Below, one piece after another: positions 1 to 7,730 of a stretch of DNA of 64,000 nucleotides. Each line of letters begins with the position of its first letter. The stretch's first letter is position 1. Source of the DNA: CAZPUS01 sp964589825 (lineage in GTDB: Bacteria; Fibrobacterota; Chitinivibrionia; Chitinivibrionales; WJKA01); NCBI GenBank assembly GCA_964589825.1, contig CAZPUS010000003.1, positions 75,314-139,313 on the forward strand. Reading direction: 5' to 3'. A model generated the notes under the pieces. The model saw only the letters and a list, made by a program, of their open reading frames with translations, was not told where the DNA came from and made no database searches. The position numbers and the translations under genes are program-made.

Positions 1-1
1 T

Positions 2-976
2 ACCGTCACGTTAAAGAATAATCCCGCCCCCAATCCCCTGCCGGGGTATAAAGAGATCAAGCCGATGATTTTCAGCGGGATTTACCCTGAAGAAAAAGAC
101 GATTATGAAAATGTCCGGCAATCTCTTGACAAACTCCGCCTCAACGATGCCTCGATCGTGTATGAACCCGAATCTTCCCTGGCATTGGGGTTCGGATTCA
201 GGGCTGGATTTTCGGGGCTGCTGCATATGCAGGTTGTACAGGAGCGCCTCGCGCGGGAATTCAATGTCGATATTATCACGACCACACCAAGTGTGCGTTA
301 CGAAATCGACCCGGTATCCGGAGAACCGTATTTTATCGACAGCCCGTCGAAAATGCCCGATCCCAAAGATATACACGCGATACGCGAACCCGTATCTGCG
401 GTGCAGATAGTAATACCGAGCGAATTTACGGGCGTAGTAATGAAATTATGCGAATCAAAACGCGGACAGATGCAGCATATGGACTATCTCGAAACAACGC
501 GGGTATGCCTCCACTACCGCATACCGCTTTCAGAGATGGTAATCGATTTTTTCGACAAACTCAAAAGCTGCACCAGAGGGTACGGATCGATGGATTACGA
601 ACTCGCGGGATACGAGCAACAGGATCTTATTCGTCTGGACGTCAAGATAAACGGCTCCCTCATTGACGCTTTTTCAGCCATTGTACATCGTGAAAAGAGT
701 TATGCATACGGCCAATACATCACCTCCAGGTTAAAGGAGCTGATACCCCGCCAGATGACCGAAGTCGCAATACAGGCTGCGATCGGCTCCCGGGTAATTG
801 CCCGTACTACGGTGAAAGCATTACGTAAAAATGTTACCGCCAAATGTTATGGGGGTGATATAACACGTAAGCGCAAGCTGATCGAAAAACAGAAAGAAGG
901 GAAAAAGCGTATGAAGAAAGTAAGCAGCGTCGATATCCCCCAGGAAGCCTTTCTTGCGGTGCTGAAGGGAGAATAA
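2..976 (+). CDS. lepA: Elongation factor 4 (LepA), C-terminal part, 5' end outside the window
   Basis: This is the C-terminal half of the ribosome-associated GTPase EF-4 (LepA), which acts on stalled or mistranslocated ribosomes. The frame is open from base 2, so the G domain lies upstream of the window. The visible part covers the EF-G-like domains and the LepA-specific C-terminal domain. Family signatures are the GFRAGFSGLLHMQ stretch, the YGSMDYE stretch, and the basic tail around CYGGDITRKRKL. The stop TAA (974-976) shares one base with the ATG of the next gene, so the two are translationally coupled, matching the common lepA-lepB order in bacteria. Identification is firm; only the N-terminus is missing. 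Confidence 0.97.
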   Translation, partial: TVTLKNNPAPNPLPGYKEIKPMIFSGIYPEEKDDYENVRQSLDKLRLNDASIVYEPESSLALGFGFRAGFSGLLHMQVVQERLAREFNVDIITTTPSVRYEIDPVSGEPYFIDSPSKMPDPKDIHAIREPVSAVQIVIPSEFTGVVMKLCESKRGQMQHMDYLETTRVCLHYRIPLSEMVIDFFDKLKSCTRGYGSMDYELAGYEQQDLIRLDVKINGSLIDAFSAIVHREKSYAYGQYITSRLKELIPRQMTEVAIQAAIGSRVIARTTVKALRKNVTAKCYGGDITRKRKLIEKQKEGKKRMKKVSSVDIPQEAFLAVLKGE

Positions 977-1938
977 TGGCCACCAACCTTCAAACCAATA
1001 GCGGTAAGGTTTTCGAGCGTGACCTAAGAGCAAATATTTTCCGCATTCTTGCTTTTTTCATTATTCTTGCAATTGCGCTCATATTTATAAAACGATTCGT
1101 TGGGAACACGTTTGTCCTTCAAACCAACCATATGGCACCCAAGCTTCGTTCGGGAGATCGTATCCTCGTTCTTCGCCCTCCTCTCCATTCGGTAATTCGT
1201 ACCATATTTCCGCTTCGATACCGGCAGACGGTCGTGTTCCGATATCCCCATAAAAAAAAGGACCCGGACTGCCTTCATATTGCAGCGATACCGGGTGACA
1301 CCTTTGCAATTCACCGGGGAAAGGGATTTAATATTACACAGGACAGCATGGTCATCGACTCAATCGACACCGCAGATGTAATCGATTCTCTTTATTCAAT
1401 ACGTGACTACATGCCTCCCTGCATTCTGCCGAAAAAAGGAGATACCATACAGCTGGAGTCTCTCTCTTTCCGCATGACATTATTTGTGTTCGATATTATT
1501 TGCCGCGAAAACGACAATAAGAATTATGCACTTGATATCGAGCTTTTACTCGATTCGACAGATTACACAGACTCGGCCTTCAACGATTTCACTTTGTATC
1601 AGGGTACATTCGATACCCTCCCCATACACCTGAAAAAAGATGCCACCTTCTGGAAAAGGTTCAGGGTCTATCTGAGATTCAAGGAATTCACGGATATTTC
1701 ACTCTCAACCACTATTACCCTCGATAATATGGAAGTTTTCCGCTACATCTTCAGGGATTCATATTATTTTTTACTCGGAGAAAACTGGAAAGAGAGTTAT
1801 GATTCTCGCTATTTCGGCCCAATAGGGTATCGCGATATTAGCGCAAGCGTTGTAGGTGTTCTTTGGTCACGCCAGAGAAGAGATTCCACTCATCAGGCCC
1901 AATGGCGCTTCAACCGGATTTTAAAAGTTATCCACTAA
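976..1938 (+). CDS. Signal peptidase I-like protein (S26 fold) lacking catalytic Ser and Lys
   Basis: This 320-aa protein sits where lepB (type I signal peptidase) normally follows lepA. It has one N-terminal membrane helix (about residues 21-40) and clear S26 landmarks. Box B is present as QTNHMAPKLRSGDRILV, but the nucleophile position (SM in active enzymes) is His52-Met53. Box D reads LHIAAIPGD, with Leu100 where the general-base Lys should be. Box E is well kept, with GEN-W-KES-Y-DSRYFG (active enzymes: GDNxxxSxDSR). The fold is therefore retained while the Ser-Lys dyad is gone. About 150 extra residues sit between boxes D and E. The reading frame is intact, so it is not an obvious pseudogene. 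It may be a non-catalytic paralogue that binds signal peptides; function unknown. Confidence 0.85.
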   Translation: MATNLQTNSGKVFERDLRANIFRILAFFIILAIALIFIKRFVGNTFVLQTNHMAPKLRSGDRILVLRPPLHSVIRTIFPLRYRQTVVFRYPHKKKDPDCLHIAAIPGDTFAIHRGKGFNITQDSMVIDSIDTADVIDSLYSIRDYMPPCILPKKGDTIQLESLSFRMTLFVFDIICRENDNKNYALDIELLLDSTDYTDSAFNDFTLYQGTFDTLPIHLKKDATFWKRFRVYLRFKEFTDISLSTTITLDNMEVFRYIFRDSYYFLLGENWKESYDSRYFGPIGYRDISASVVGVLWSRQRRDSTHQAQWRFNRILKVIH

Positions 1939-1983
1939 GACGCGATCGCGGGTATTGTTTCTTCTAACAACGAATAGCCTATC

Positions 1984-3177
1984 ATGAAAAAACGTCACGG
2001 ATATTTCGGCTCATTCGGAGGGCAATACGCCCCCGAAGTCCTCATGCCTGCACTCAGGCAACTGCAGGAGGCATATTCCGCTTTTAAAAAAGATGCCGCC
2101 TGGAATACCCGTTATCGATCTCTCTTGTCAACCTATTGCGGGCGTCCTACGCCGCTATACCATGCCGAAAACCTCAGCGAAAAGCTCGGGGGTATACGCC
2201 TTTACCTCAAACGGGAAGATCTCAATCATACCGGTGCGCATAAAATCAACAACGCAATCGGGCAGTGTCTGCTTGCCGATTATATGGGTAAAAAGAGAAT
2301 AATCGCCGAAACCGGGGCTGGCCAGCATGGTGTTGCGGTGGCTACCGCCGCAGCCCTGCTCAATAAAGAGTGTCATATTTATATGGGTGACGAAGACATG
2401 CAGCGTCAGCGTCCAAACGTCTTCAGAATGCAGCTTCTTGGTGCGGAAGTAATCCCGGTACATTCCGGCGGGAAAACGCTCAAGGACGCAGTAAACGAAA
2501 CCATGCGTGACTGGAGCGGCTCTGTAGAATCGACTCATTATATCGTGGGATCGACCGTTGGCCCGCACCCGTTCCCTACAATAGTAAAAGAGTTCCAGAG
2601 CGTAATCGGCAGAGAGACCAAACGACAGATTAAAAAAGCAGAAGGAAAATCGGCGGACGAAATCGTAGCCTGTGTCGGCGGCGGCTCCAACTCGCTGGGA
2701 ATATTCTCGGCATTCCTCTCCGATGAATCGGTCGTGCTGACCGGGGTAGAGGCCGGAGGAAAAGGAATCTCGGGCAAAGCGCACGCGGTTCGACTCACTC
2801 CGAATTCTCTCTCCTGTCCCGGCATTTTTCACAGTTCCCATTCTTATGTACTTCAGGACCGCTACGGTCAGATACATAATACGCATTCGGTTTCGGCAGG
2901 GCTCGATTACAGCGGTGTCGGCCCGCAACATGCACAATTGTATGAGTGCGGTCGGGTTCATTACACATATGCCACCGATAAAAGTGCAGTACATGCATTC
3001 AAGACACTGTGCAGCGTAGAAGGAATCATTCCCGCACTCGAGTCGTCGCATGCACTCGCATACGTTTTAGAAAATGCAGCTGCAATGGAAAAGGGGCGTG
3101 TCGTAATTGTCAACCTTTCAGGGAGGGGTGACAAGGACATCTTTCATATTGCCGAATATACGGGAGAAAAAATATGA
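1984..3177 (+). CDS. trpB: Tryptophan synthase beta chain
   Basis: TrpB condenses indole with L-serine to give L-tryptophan, using pyridoxal phosphate, in an alpha2-beta2 complex with TrpA. The 397-aa length is normal. The PLP lysine lies in HTGAHKINNA (about residue 84) and the phosphate-binding loop is VGGGSNSLG. The typical N-terminus (GYFGSFGGQYAPE) and the C-terminal NLSGRGDKD are present. It begins 45 nt after the signal peptidase-like gene without a strong Shine-Dalgarno sequence. It overlaps trpA by 4 nt (ATGA), which is the usual coupling for equal production of the two subunits. Confidence 0.98.
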   Translation: MKKRHGYFGSFGGQYAPEVLMPALRQLQEAYSAFKKDAAWNTRYRSLLSTYCGRPTPLYHAENLSEKLGGIRLYLKREDLNHTGAHKINNAIGQCLLADYMGKKRIIAETGAGQHGVAVATAAALLNKECHIYMGDEDMQRQRPNVFRMQLLGAEVIPVHSGGKTLKDAVNETMRDWSGSVESTHYIVGSTVGPHPFPTIVKEFQSVIGRETKRQIKKAEGKSADEIVACVGGGSNSLGIFSAFLSDESVVLTGVEAGGKGISGKAHAVRLTPNSLSCPGIFHSSHSYVLQDRYGQIHNTHSVSAGLDYSGVGPQHAQLYECGRVHYTYATDKSAVHAFKTLCSVEGIIPALESSHALAYVLENAAAMEKGRVVIVNLSGRGDKDIFHIAEYTGEKI

Positions 3178-3983
3178 GCCGGTATGCAAAAACCTTCGAA
3201 CGCCTCCGGCAGCGCACTGAAGGCGCATTCATCCCTTTTGCCATGGCCGGAGATCCCGATATCGGTCTCAGTGAACGCATATTTAAAACGTACATCGACA
3301 ACGGCGCGGATATCCTCGAGATAGGCTACCCATTCTCCGATCCGATTGCGGACGGAGCGGTCAACCAGCGCGCGGCACAACGCGCGATTCATTCCGGCAT
3401 TACACCTGCACGTTTTTTCCAATTGTTATCCCGATTGCGCAACTACGCTCCGGATACCCCTTTTGGTCTTTTATGTTATGCGAACACCCTGTATCGATAC
3501 GGATACGATCGATTTTGTCGTGATCTGTCACGCGTTGGCGTAGACAGTGTGCTTATCGCCGACTGCCCTCCCCACGAAGCGCCTTCATTGCACACGGCGC
3601 TTTCCCGTTACGGGATCGATCGCGTTTTCATAGTATCCGAACTTACCCCGAACATGCGCATACAAACAATTGCAAAAGATGCGGGAGGTTTCATTTATGT
3701 TGTCAGCAGGCTTGGTCCTACCGGCACGCATGCCCATATGGACAAAAATTTAAAAAAAACCCTCGCACGCATCAAGCAATATACTTCTCTTCCCTTGTGC
3801 GTTGGTTTCGGAATATCCACTCCCGACGATGTAATGCAGGTGTTGTCGGCCGGTGCAGACGGAGCTATCGTAGGCAGCGCTCTTGTACAACATATCGACC
3901 GTTATGATTCGACCGATCATCTTTGTCGGAAATTCGCATCAAGTATCCGTTCCTTCAAAAAAGCGACCAGGCAAGCGAAATAA
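3174..3983 (+). CDS. trpA: Tryptophan synthase alpha chain
   Basis: TrpA cleaves indole-3-glycerol phosphate to indole and glyceraldehyde 3-phosphate, and indole is channelled to TrpB. The 269-aa TIM barrel has the standard FAMAGDPD start. The catalytic Glu lies in DILEIGYPFSDP and the catalytic Asp follows in PIADG. The phosphate-binding end is SRLGPTG and GFGIST. It overlaps trpB by 4 nt. No other trp genes are in the window, so trpBA here is grouped with tyrosine-branch genes rather than with trpEDCF. Confidence 0.97.
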   Translation: MSRYAKTFERLRQRTEGAFIPFAMAGDPDIGLSERIFKTYIDNGADILEIGYPFSDPIADGAVNQRAAQRAIHSGITPARFFQLLSRLRNYAPDTPFGLLCYANTLYRYGYDRFCRDLSRVGVDSVLIADCPPHEAPSLHTALSRYGIDRVFIVSELTPNMRIQTIAKDAGGFIYVVSRLGPTGTHAHMDKNLKKTLARIKQYTSLPLCVGFGISTPDDVMQVLSAGADGAIVGSALVQHIDRYDSTDHLCRKFASSIRSFKKATRQAK

Positions 3984-3998
3984 GCATAGGATAGACGG

Positions 3999-4736
3999 AT
4001 GAATACATTACAGATAGAAAATATCGCTCTTGTTCTGGAAGGTCTTGAAGAAGAGATTATTTCCAAACTCATTAACAGGATTCAATTCTGCCGCAACGAC
4101 ATCATATATCAGGAAGGGAAAAGTGGATTCCAACATGAAGAACACAGAAGCCTTTTCGAGTTACGGCTTTACTACCAGGAACACATGGATGCCCAGTTCG
4201 GACGATTCTGTATACCGGAAGAACGCCCTTTTTCTACACAACTGCCGCCACCAAAACGGCACGTAAACGTCAATGCGCAGGTGCTGAAAATCGACAATTA
4301 TAATCATGTCAACCTGTGCAATAAAATCCTTAAAAGCTATTCCCGACTGTGTGAATGGATGTGCACTCCCGGAGACGATGCACAGCACGGATCGAGTGTT
4401 GAACATGACGTATATGCGCTACAGGCGATCGCCCGCCGCATTCATTACGGATCATTCTATGTCGCGGAAAGCAAATATCGTGTGGATTCGACTGAGTATG
4501 ACAGGCTTATAGATGAAGGCAACAGGGACGCAATCGAGCAAAAGCTTACGCGGGCGGATGTGGAGGGAAAAATTCTCAACAGGGTGCACGACAAAGTGAG
4601 TGGAATTCAACATGGGGTAAATACAAAAATACGACGAACCATCGATCCCGATATTGTGCTTGCATACTACCGGGATCACCTTATTCCGATGACTAAAGAG
4701 GGTGAAATCCTTTATCTGATGCACCGCATCAGATAA
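3999..4736 (+). CDS. Chorismate mutase, eukaryote-type (AroQ, plant/yeast subclass)
   Basis: Chorismate mutase converts chorismate to prephenate, the first step towards phenylalanine and tyrosine. At 245 aa it is much longer than the roughly 90-residue bacterial AroQ domain and resembles the plant/yeast enzymes. It has an N-terminal helix with a LEGLEEEIISKLINRIQF pattern, a central DVYALQAIARRIHYG stretch, and a C-terminal IPMTKEGEILYLMHRI that matches the end of the fungal/plant family. An AGGA element lies about 8 nt before the ATG. The 3' end is part of a perfect 19-bp hairpin (4704-4744) spanning the stop codon. The downstream partner is prephenate dehydrogenase, so the product is probably passed on to tyrosine synthesis. 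Allosteric control as in yeast (Trp/Tyr) is possible but not shown. Confidence 0.87.
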   Translation: MNTLQIENIALVLEGLEEEIISKLINRIQFCRNDIIYQEGKSGFQHEEHRSLFELRLYYQEHMDAQFGRFCIPEERPFSTQLPPPKRHVNVNAQVLKIDNYNHVNLCNKILKSYSRLCEWMCTPGDDAQHGSSVEHDVYALQAIARRIHYGSFYVAESKYRVDSTEYDRLIDEGNRDAIEQKLTRADVEGKILNRVHDKVSGIQHGVNTKIRRTIDPDIVLAYYRDHLIPMTKEGEILYLMHRIR

Positions 4737-4744
4737 AGGATTTC
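4704..4744 (+). other. Perfect 19-bp inverted repeat across the chorismate mutase stop codon
   Basis: The left arm GAAATCCTTTATCTGATGC (4704-4722) is followed by a 3-nt loop (ACC) and the exact reverse complement (4726-4744). It covers the last codons and the TAA (4734-4736) of chorismate mutase and ends 8 nt before the first possible ATG of the next gene. No T-run follows, so it does not look like an intrinsic terminator. In mRNA it would form a very stable stem. Plausible roles are an RNA-processing or stability element, or a translational gate on prephenate dehydrogenase. Confidence 0.9.
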
Positions 4745-4752
4745 GGGATACA

Positions 4753-5910
4753 ATGCCGGTTCGAGATTTTATCCGAACATACAGTCAAAAGCGAGACCAC
4801 ATGCAGTATTATCCAAATCGTATTCTGATTTACAGTGTGGGGCTTCTTGGTGCCTCATTCGGAGCTGCACTCAAAGAATCCGGATTCCAGGGCCATATCA
4901 TCGGTGCGTCATCCTCCGCAAACATCGCGCGTGCACTCGAGTTAGGCTGTATAGACGAAGGCTGCGGATATGATGACGCCTGGCAGCATGCGATGCACTC
5001 AGATCTTATTATTCTTTGCTCACCGATCCGGATTATCCAGAACACGATAGACAAGCTGTCATCGATATCTCTAAAATCCGGATGTATAGTGACCGATATC
5101 GGCAGCACTAAACATGAAATCATGAAAACCGCGCAACCAATTTTTGAAAACCGGGATGCACTGTTTATCGGTGGCCATCCAATGGCGGGATCGGAAAAAA
5201 GCGGCCCGGATGCATCCGATCCTTACATCTTCCAGAATGCACTCTATGTACTCACTTCGTCCTCGAATCCCCCGCGTGATGTGGAAACCGCGTTTGCACG
5301 CTTTCTTTCCACTTACCTGGGATGCAACACCATGTTTCTCGAACCACAGGTACACGATCATATCGCAGCGGCGATAAGCCACGTCCCTCACCTGCTTTCT
5401 GTCGCTCTTGTCAAGCTTGCTGCAGACATGCAGAAAAAACATCCGGACACCTTTAATCTCGCTGCGGGAGGCTTCAGGGACATGACGAGAATTGCCTCGT
5501 CTCCATATCGCATGTGGCATGATATCCTGACAACCAATACACCTTATATACGGGAATGCCTGCACAACTATATCTCGTTGCTGCAACAGATGAACACGCA
5601 GCTTGAAGCAGGTTCGCTCGAAGATTGTTTTGAATTCGCCCGAAAAACCAAACAGCAGATCCCCTCCCGTAAAAAAGGCTTCCTTTCCGAGATGAGTGAA
5701 GTACTCGTTACCACACAGGACAAGCCCGGAATCATCGCTTCTATCGCGACGATATTGGCTGAAAATAATATCAATATCAGCGATATGGAAGTAATGAAGG
5801 TGCGGGAAGGCGAAGGGGGAACGATCAAACTTGCATTCTCCTCACACGAAGCGGCGGAATCCGCGATCGAACTTCTCACCAATTCCGGTTTCTCCGCCCG
5901 TGAACGATAG
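4753..5910 (+). CDS. tyrA: Prephenate dehydrogenase with C-terminal ACT domain
   Basis: The enzyme oxidatively decarboxylates prephenate to 4-hydroxyphenylpyruvate with NAD(P)+, in tyrosine synthesis. The N-terminal Rossmann region carries SVGLLGASFG; the usual first Gly of GxGxxG is Ser. Family motifs follow: DIGSTK, GGHPMAGSEKSG with the catalytic-type His, and the HDHIAAAISHVPHLLS stretch. The last 70 or so residues (VLVTTQDKPGIIASIATIL onwards) form an ACT domain, suggesting feedback control by an amino acid, probably tyrosine. Two starts are possible: 4753, just after the hairpin, or ATG 4801, which gives a more typical short lead before the Rossmann fold. The length (385 or 369 aa) fits the ACT-containing TyrA class. 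Confidence 0.93.
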   Translation: MPVRDFIRTYSQKRDHMQYYPNRILIYSVGLLGASFGAALKESGFQGHIIGASSSANIARALELGCIDEGCGYDDAWQHAMHSDLIILCSPIRIIQNTIDKLSSISLKSGCIVTDIGSTKHEIMKTAQPIFENRDALFIGGHPMAGSEKSGPDASDPYIFQNALYVLTSSSNPPRDVETAFARFLSTYLGCNTMFLEPQVHDHIAAAISHVPHLLSVALVKLAADMQKKHPDTFNLAAGGFRDMTRIASSPYRMWHDILTTNTPYIRECLHNYISLLQQMNTQLEAGSLEDCFEFARKTKQQIPSRKKGFLSEMSEVLVTTQDKPGIIASIATILAENNINISDMEVMKVREGEGGTIKLAFSSHEAAESAIELLTNSGFSARER

Positions 5911-5918
5911 GTTTGTTA

Positions 5919-7280
5919 ATGTACACCATATATCCAGCAAAATCGATCGAAGGTACGATACGAATACCCCCCGATACCGATGCGTTCGTTACAGCCGCTC
6001 TCATGGCGATCGCTACTCGTATCCCTGCGAGGCTTTTTCCTGTTCCCGCATCTTCGGACTATTTAGAGTTCTGGATGGATCGACTCTCCTCCCGGGTAAC
6101 GCTACAGGAACAGGAAGATGAAAGTATCCTCTGTTCTCCGATTTCATCCCCGCAACGGCTGTGGGATCTTTCACCCGAGACGCTGCCTTGCACGGAATTC
6201 AGCCTTTTTCTTCTTCTTGCCGCAGGCCACGTATTTCCAATATCCTCTTTGGCCAGACACACTTTGGAATCATGGCAGGAAACCGCCCGGCAATGCGGAT
6301 GCAAAATCATACAATACGAAGAAAACCACGAATCGGCTATCCGTTTTGACAAAAGCGATGGATTTCGATCTCCACGTGCTTCTCTGTCGTCAGAGGAGCT
6401 CCTCCGTTGCCTTGGCATTGCATGCAGCCTCGGTCAGAATTGCTCGGTGCAATGTCATGTTTCCCCTCCACCGTTTTTTCGGCATATTCTCGAAGCATTC
6501 GGATGCAGGATTACCCTGTACAACAGCAGGGACACAAAAAAAGAGGACCCCATAACACGACGTCTTAAATTTTTAAAAAAGGATAGTAGGCCTGCGCTAC
6601 AACATATCGATGTTAATTGTATCCGCAAACCACCAAAGCAAGCGCATGCCCCGGTTCTCGATATCTCCATTCCGGGAGACCGGACATTCAGTGCATTGCT
6701 TATTGCTGCACGCACTATAATTCCAAAGGGCTTTCTGGCGCTTGATAACGTGCTGCTGGAGCCCCAATCACTCCCTGTACTTTCATTCGTCAAGCGGGCA
6801 GGTGCGTCCCTGCACTGTACCACTGATACAACCACATCGTTTGGCAACTGCGGTACGATAAAAATCGAATCCGGCTCTCTCGCGGGAAGAAAGATGGATT
6901 GTACACCCGGATCGTACACTATCGAATATGTCCCGGCAATGTCTATTATCGCGGCATACATCCGGAAAAAAAATATATTCAAAGGACTCTCGCATGTCCG
7001 GGACTATACATCCGATCCGCTTGCCGTATGGAGTGCAGCGATTTCTCACATTGGCGTACGCCACGGTCTAATGCCGGAAGGAATTGTCATCGAAGGTACG
7101 AAACAATACGATGGGTTCGATCTCAATAAAAAATCACCGTGTCTTCTTCCGTCATACATGAGTGGTGCGTGTGCCGTGGCCGCTTTGCGGTGCATGGGGA
7201 AAAGTACCATAGATCAGCCATCCCTTACCGCTCGGTGGCCCGATTTCTTCAATATTATCGATACGGTATGTCACAGGTAA
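5919..7280 (+). CDS. EPSP synthase (AroA)-family protein with lost active-site residues
   Basis: The 453-aa protein keeps the two-lobed EPSPS framework but not the catalytic set. The N-terminal IEGTIRIPP-D-T-D lines up with GTINLPGSKS, with the phosphate-binding Lys and Arg replaced. The region equivalent to GNAGTAMRP reads TEFSLFLLLAAG. SSEELL replaces SSQFL. The mid domain IPGDRTFSALLIAA aligns with the VPGD-SSAAFF element. HVRDYTSDPL stands for RVKESDRL, and the C-terminal DHR is not visible. The ending RWPDFFNII matches the family end KTFPDFF except for the Lys. The ATG at 5919 is preferred over a TTG two codons earlier. It begins 8 nt after tyrA. It is probably a catalytically dead or re-purposed paralogue, unless it acts on another substrate; a true aroA should exist elsewhere. 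Confidence 0.75.
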   Translation: MYTIYPAKSIEGTIRIPPDTDAFVTAALMAIATRIPARLFPVPASSDYLEFWMDRLSSRVTLQEQEDESILCSPISSPQRLWDLSPETLPCTEFSLFLLLAAGHVFPISSLARHTLESWQETARQCGCKIIQYEENHESAIRFDKSDGFRSPRASLSSEELLRCLGIACSLGQNCSVQCHVSPPPFFRHILEAFGCRITLYNSRDTKKEDPITRRLKFLKKDSRPALQHIDVNCIRKPPKQAHAPVLDISIPGDRTFSALLIAARTIIPKGFLALDNVLLEPQSLPVLSFVKRAGASLHCTTDTTTSFGNCGTIKIESGSLAGRKMDCTPGSYTIEYVPAMSIIAAYIRKKNIFKGLSHVRDYTSDPLAVWSAAISHIGVRHGLMPEGIVIEGTKQYDGFDLNKKSPCLLPSYMSGACAVAALRCMGKSTIDQPSLTARWPDFFNIIDTVCHR

Positions 7281-7486
7281 CGAGCAAAAATCTTATCACG
7301 CGTATCGTTATATAAACAAACCGGCGCAATGCTGCCCAATTCGATATTTTCCACCCCTGAGGGATTGTATCCGCGATATCTGGGGTAAACGGCGCCGCTT
7401 CTGCACAGAAGAAAATATTACTGTTCCTCTTTACAGTCTGCGTAAGACGTGCCCCGGAGGAAGGTAAATCACGCGATCCTTATTAC

Positions 7487-7521
7487 CCCGGATTAACCCG
7501 TCGGGCTCATCCGGGATTTTT
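7487..7521 (+). terminator. Rho-independent terminator after the aromatic operon
   Basis: A stem of CCCGGAT (7487-7493) pairing with ATCCGGG (7509-7515) encloses a loop with a further small GC-rich pairing (CCCG/CGGG), and is followed by ATTTTT. It lies about 200 nt after the EPSPS-like gene on the same strand. Apart from this hairpin, I see no gene or clear site in the 450-nt gap 7281-7730. Confidence 0.65.
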
Positions 7522-7730
7522 GTACAAATACATCATGTCTGTCTATATCTTCCCGTTGCCGTTTGCTGTACGATGTATTACTTCGTATTCAGCCGAGTCT
7601 GTGCACTATCGTAAAAACCCGCGTAATTGCCTCCCAATCCATCATACAAAAATCCACCCTGCCCAAAAAACATCTCTGCATGATTACACCGAACCCGACA
7701 CGGATGTAATGCCCCCGTGTCCATTCCCAA

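Noticed and set aside
976..1938. SPase-like gene as a pseudogene
   Set aside because: The frame is complete, box E is well kept and it is coupled to lepA; only catalytic residues changed.
2155..3051. 298-codon minus-strand open frame
   Set aside because: Antisense to trpB, no recognisable motif; a shadow of trpB codon use.
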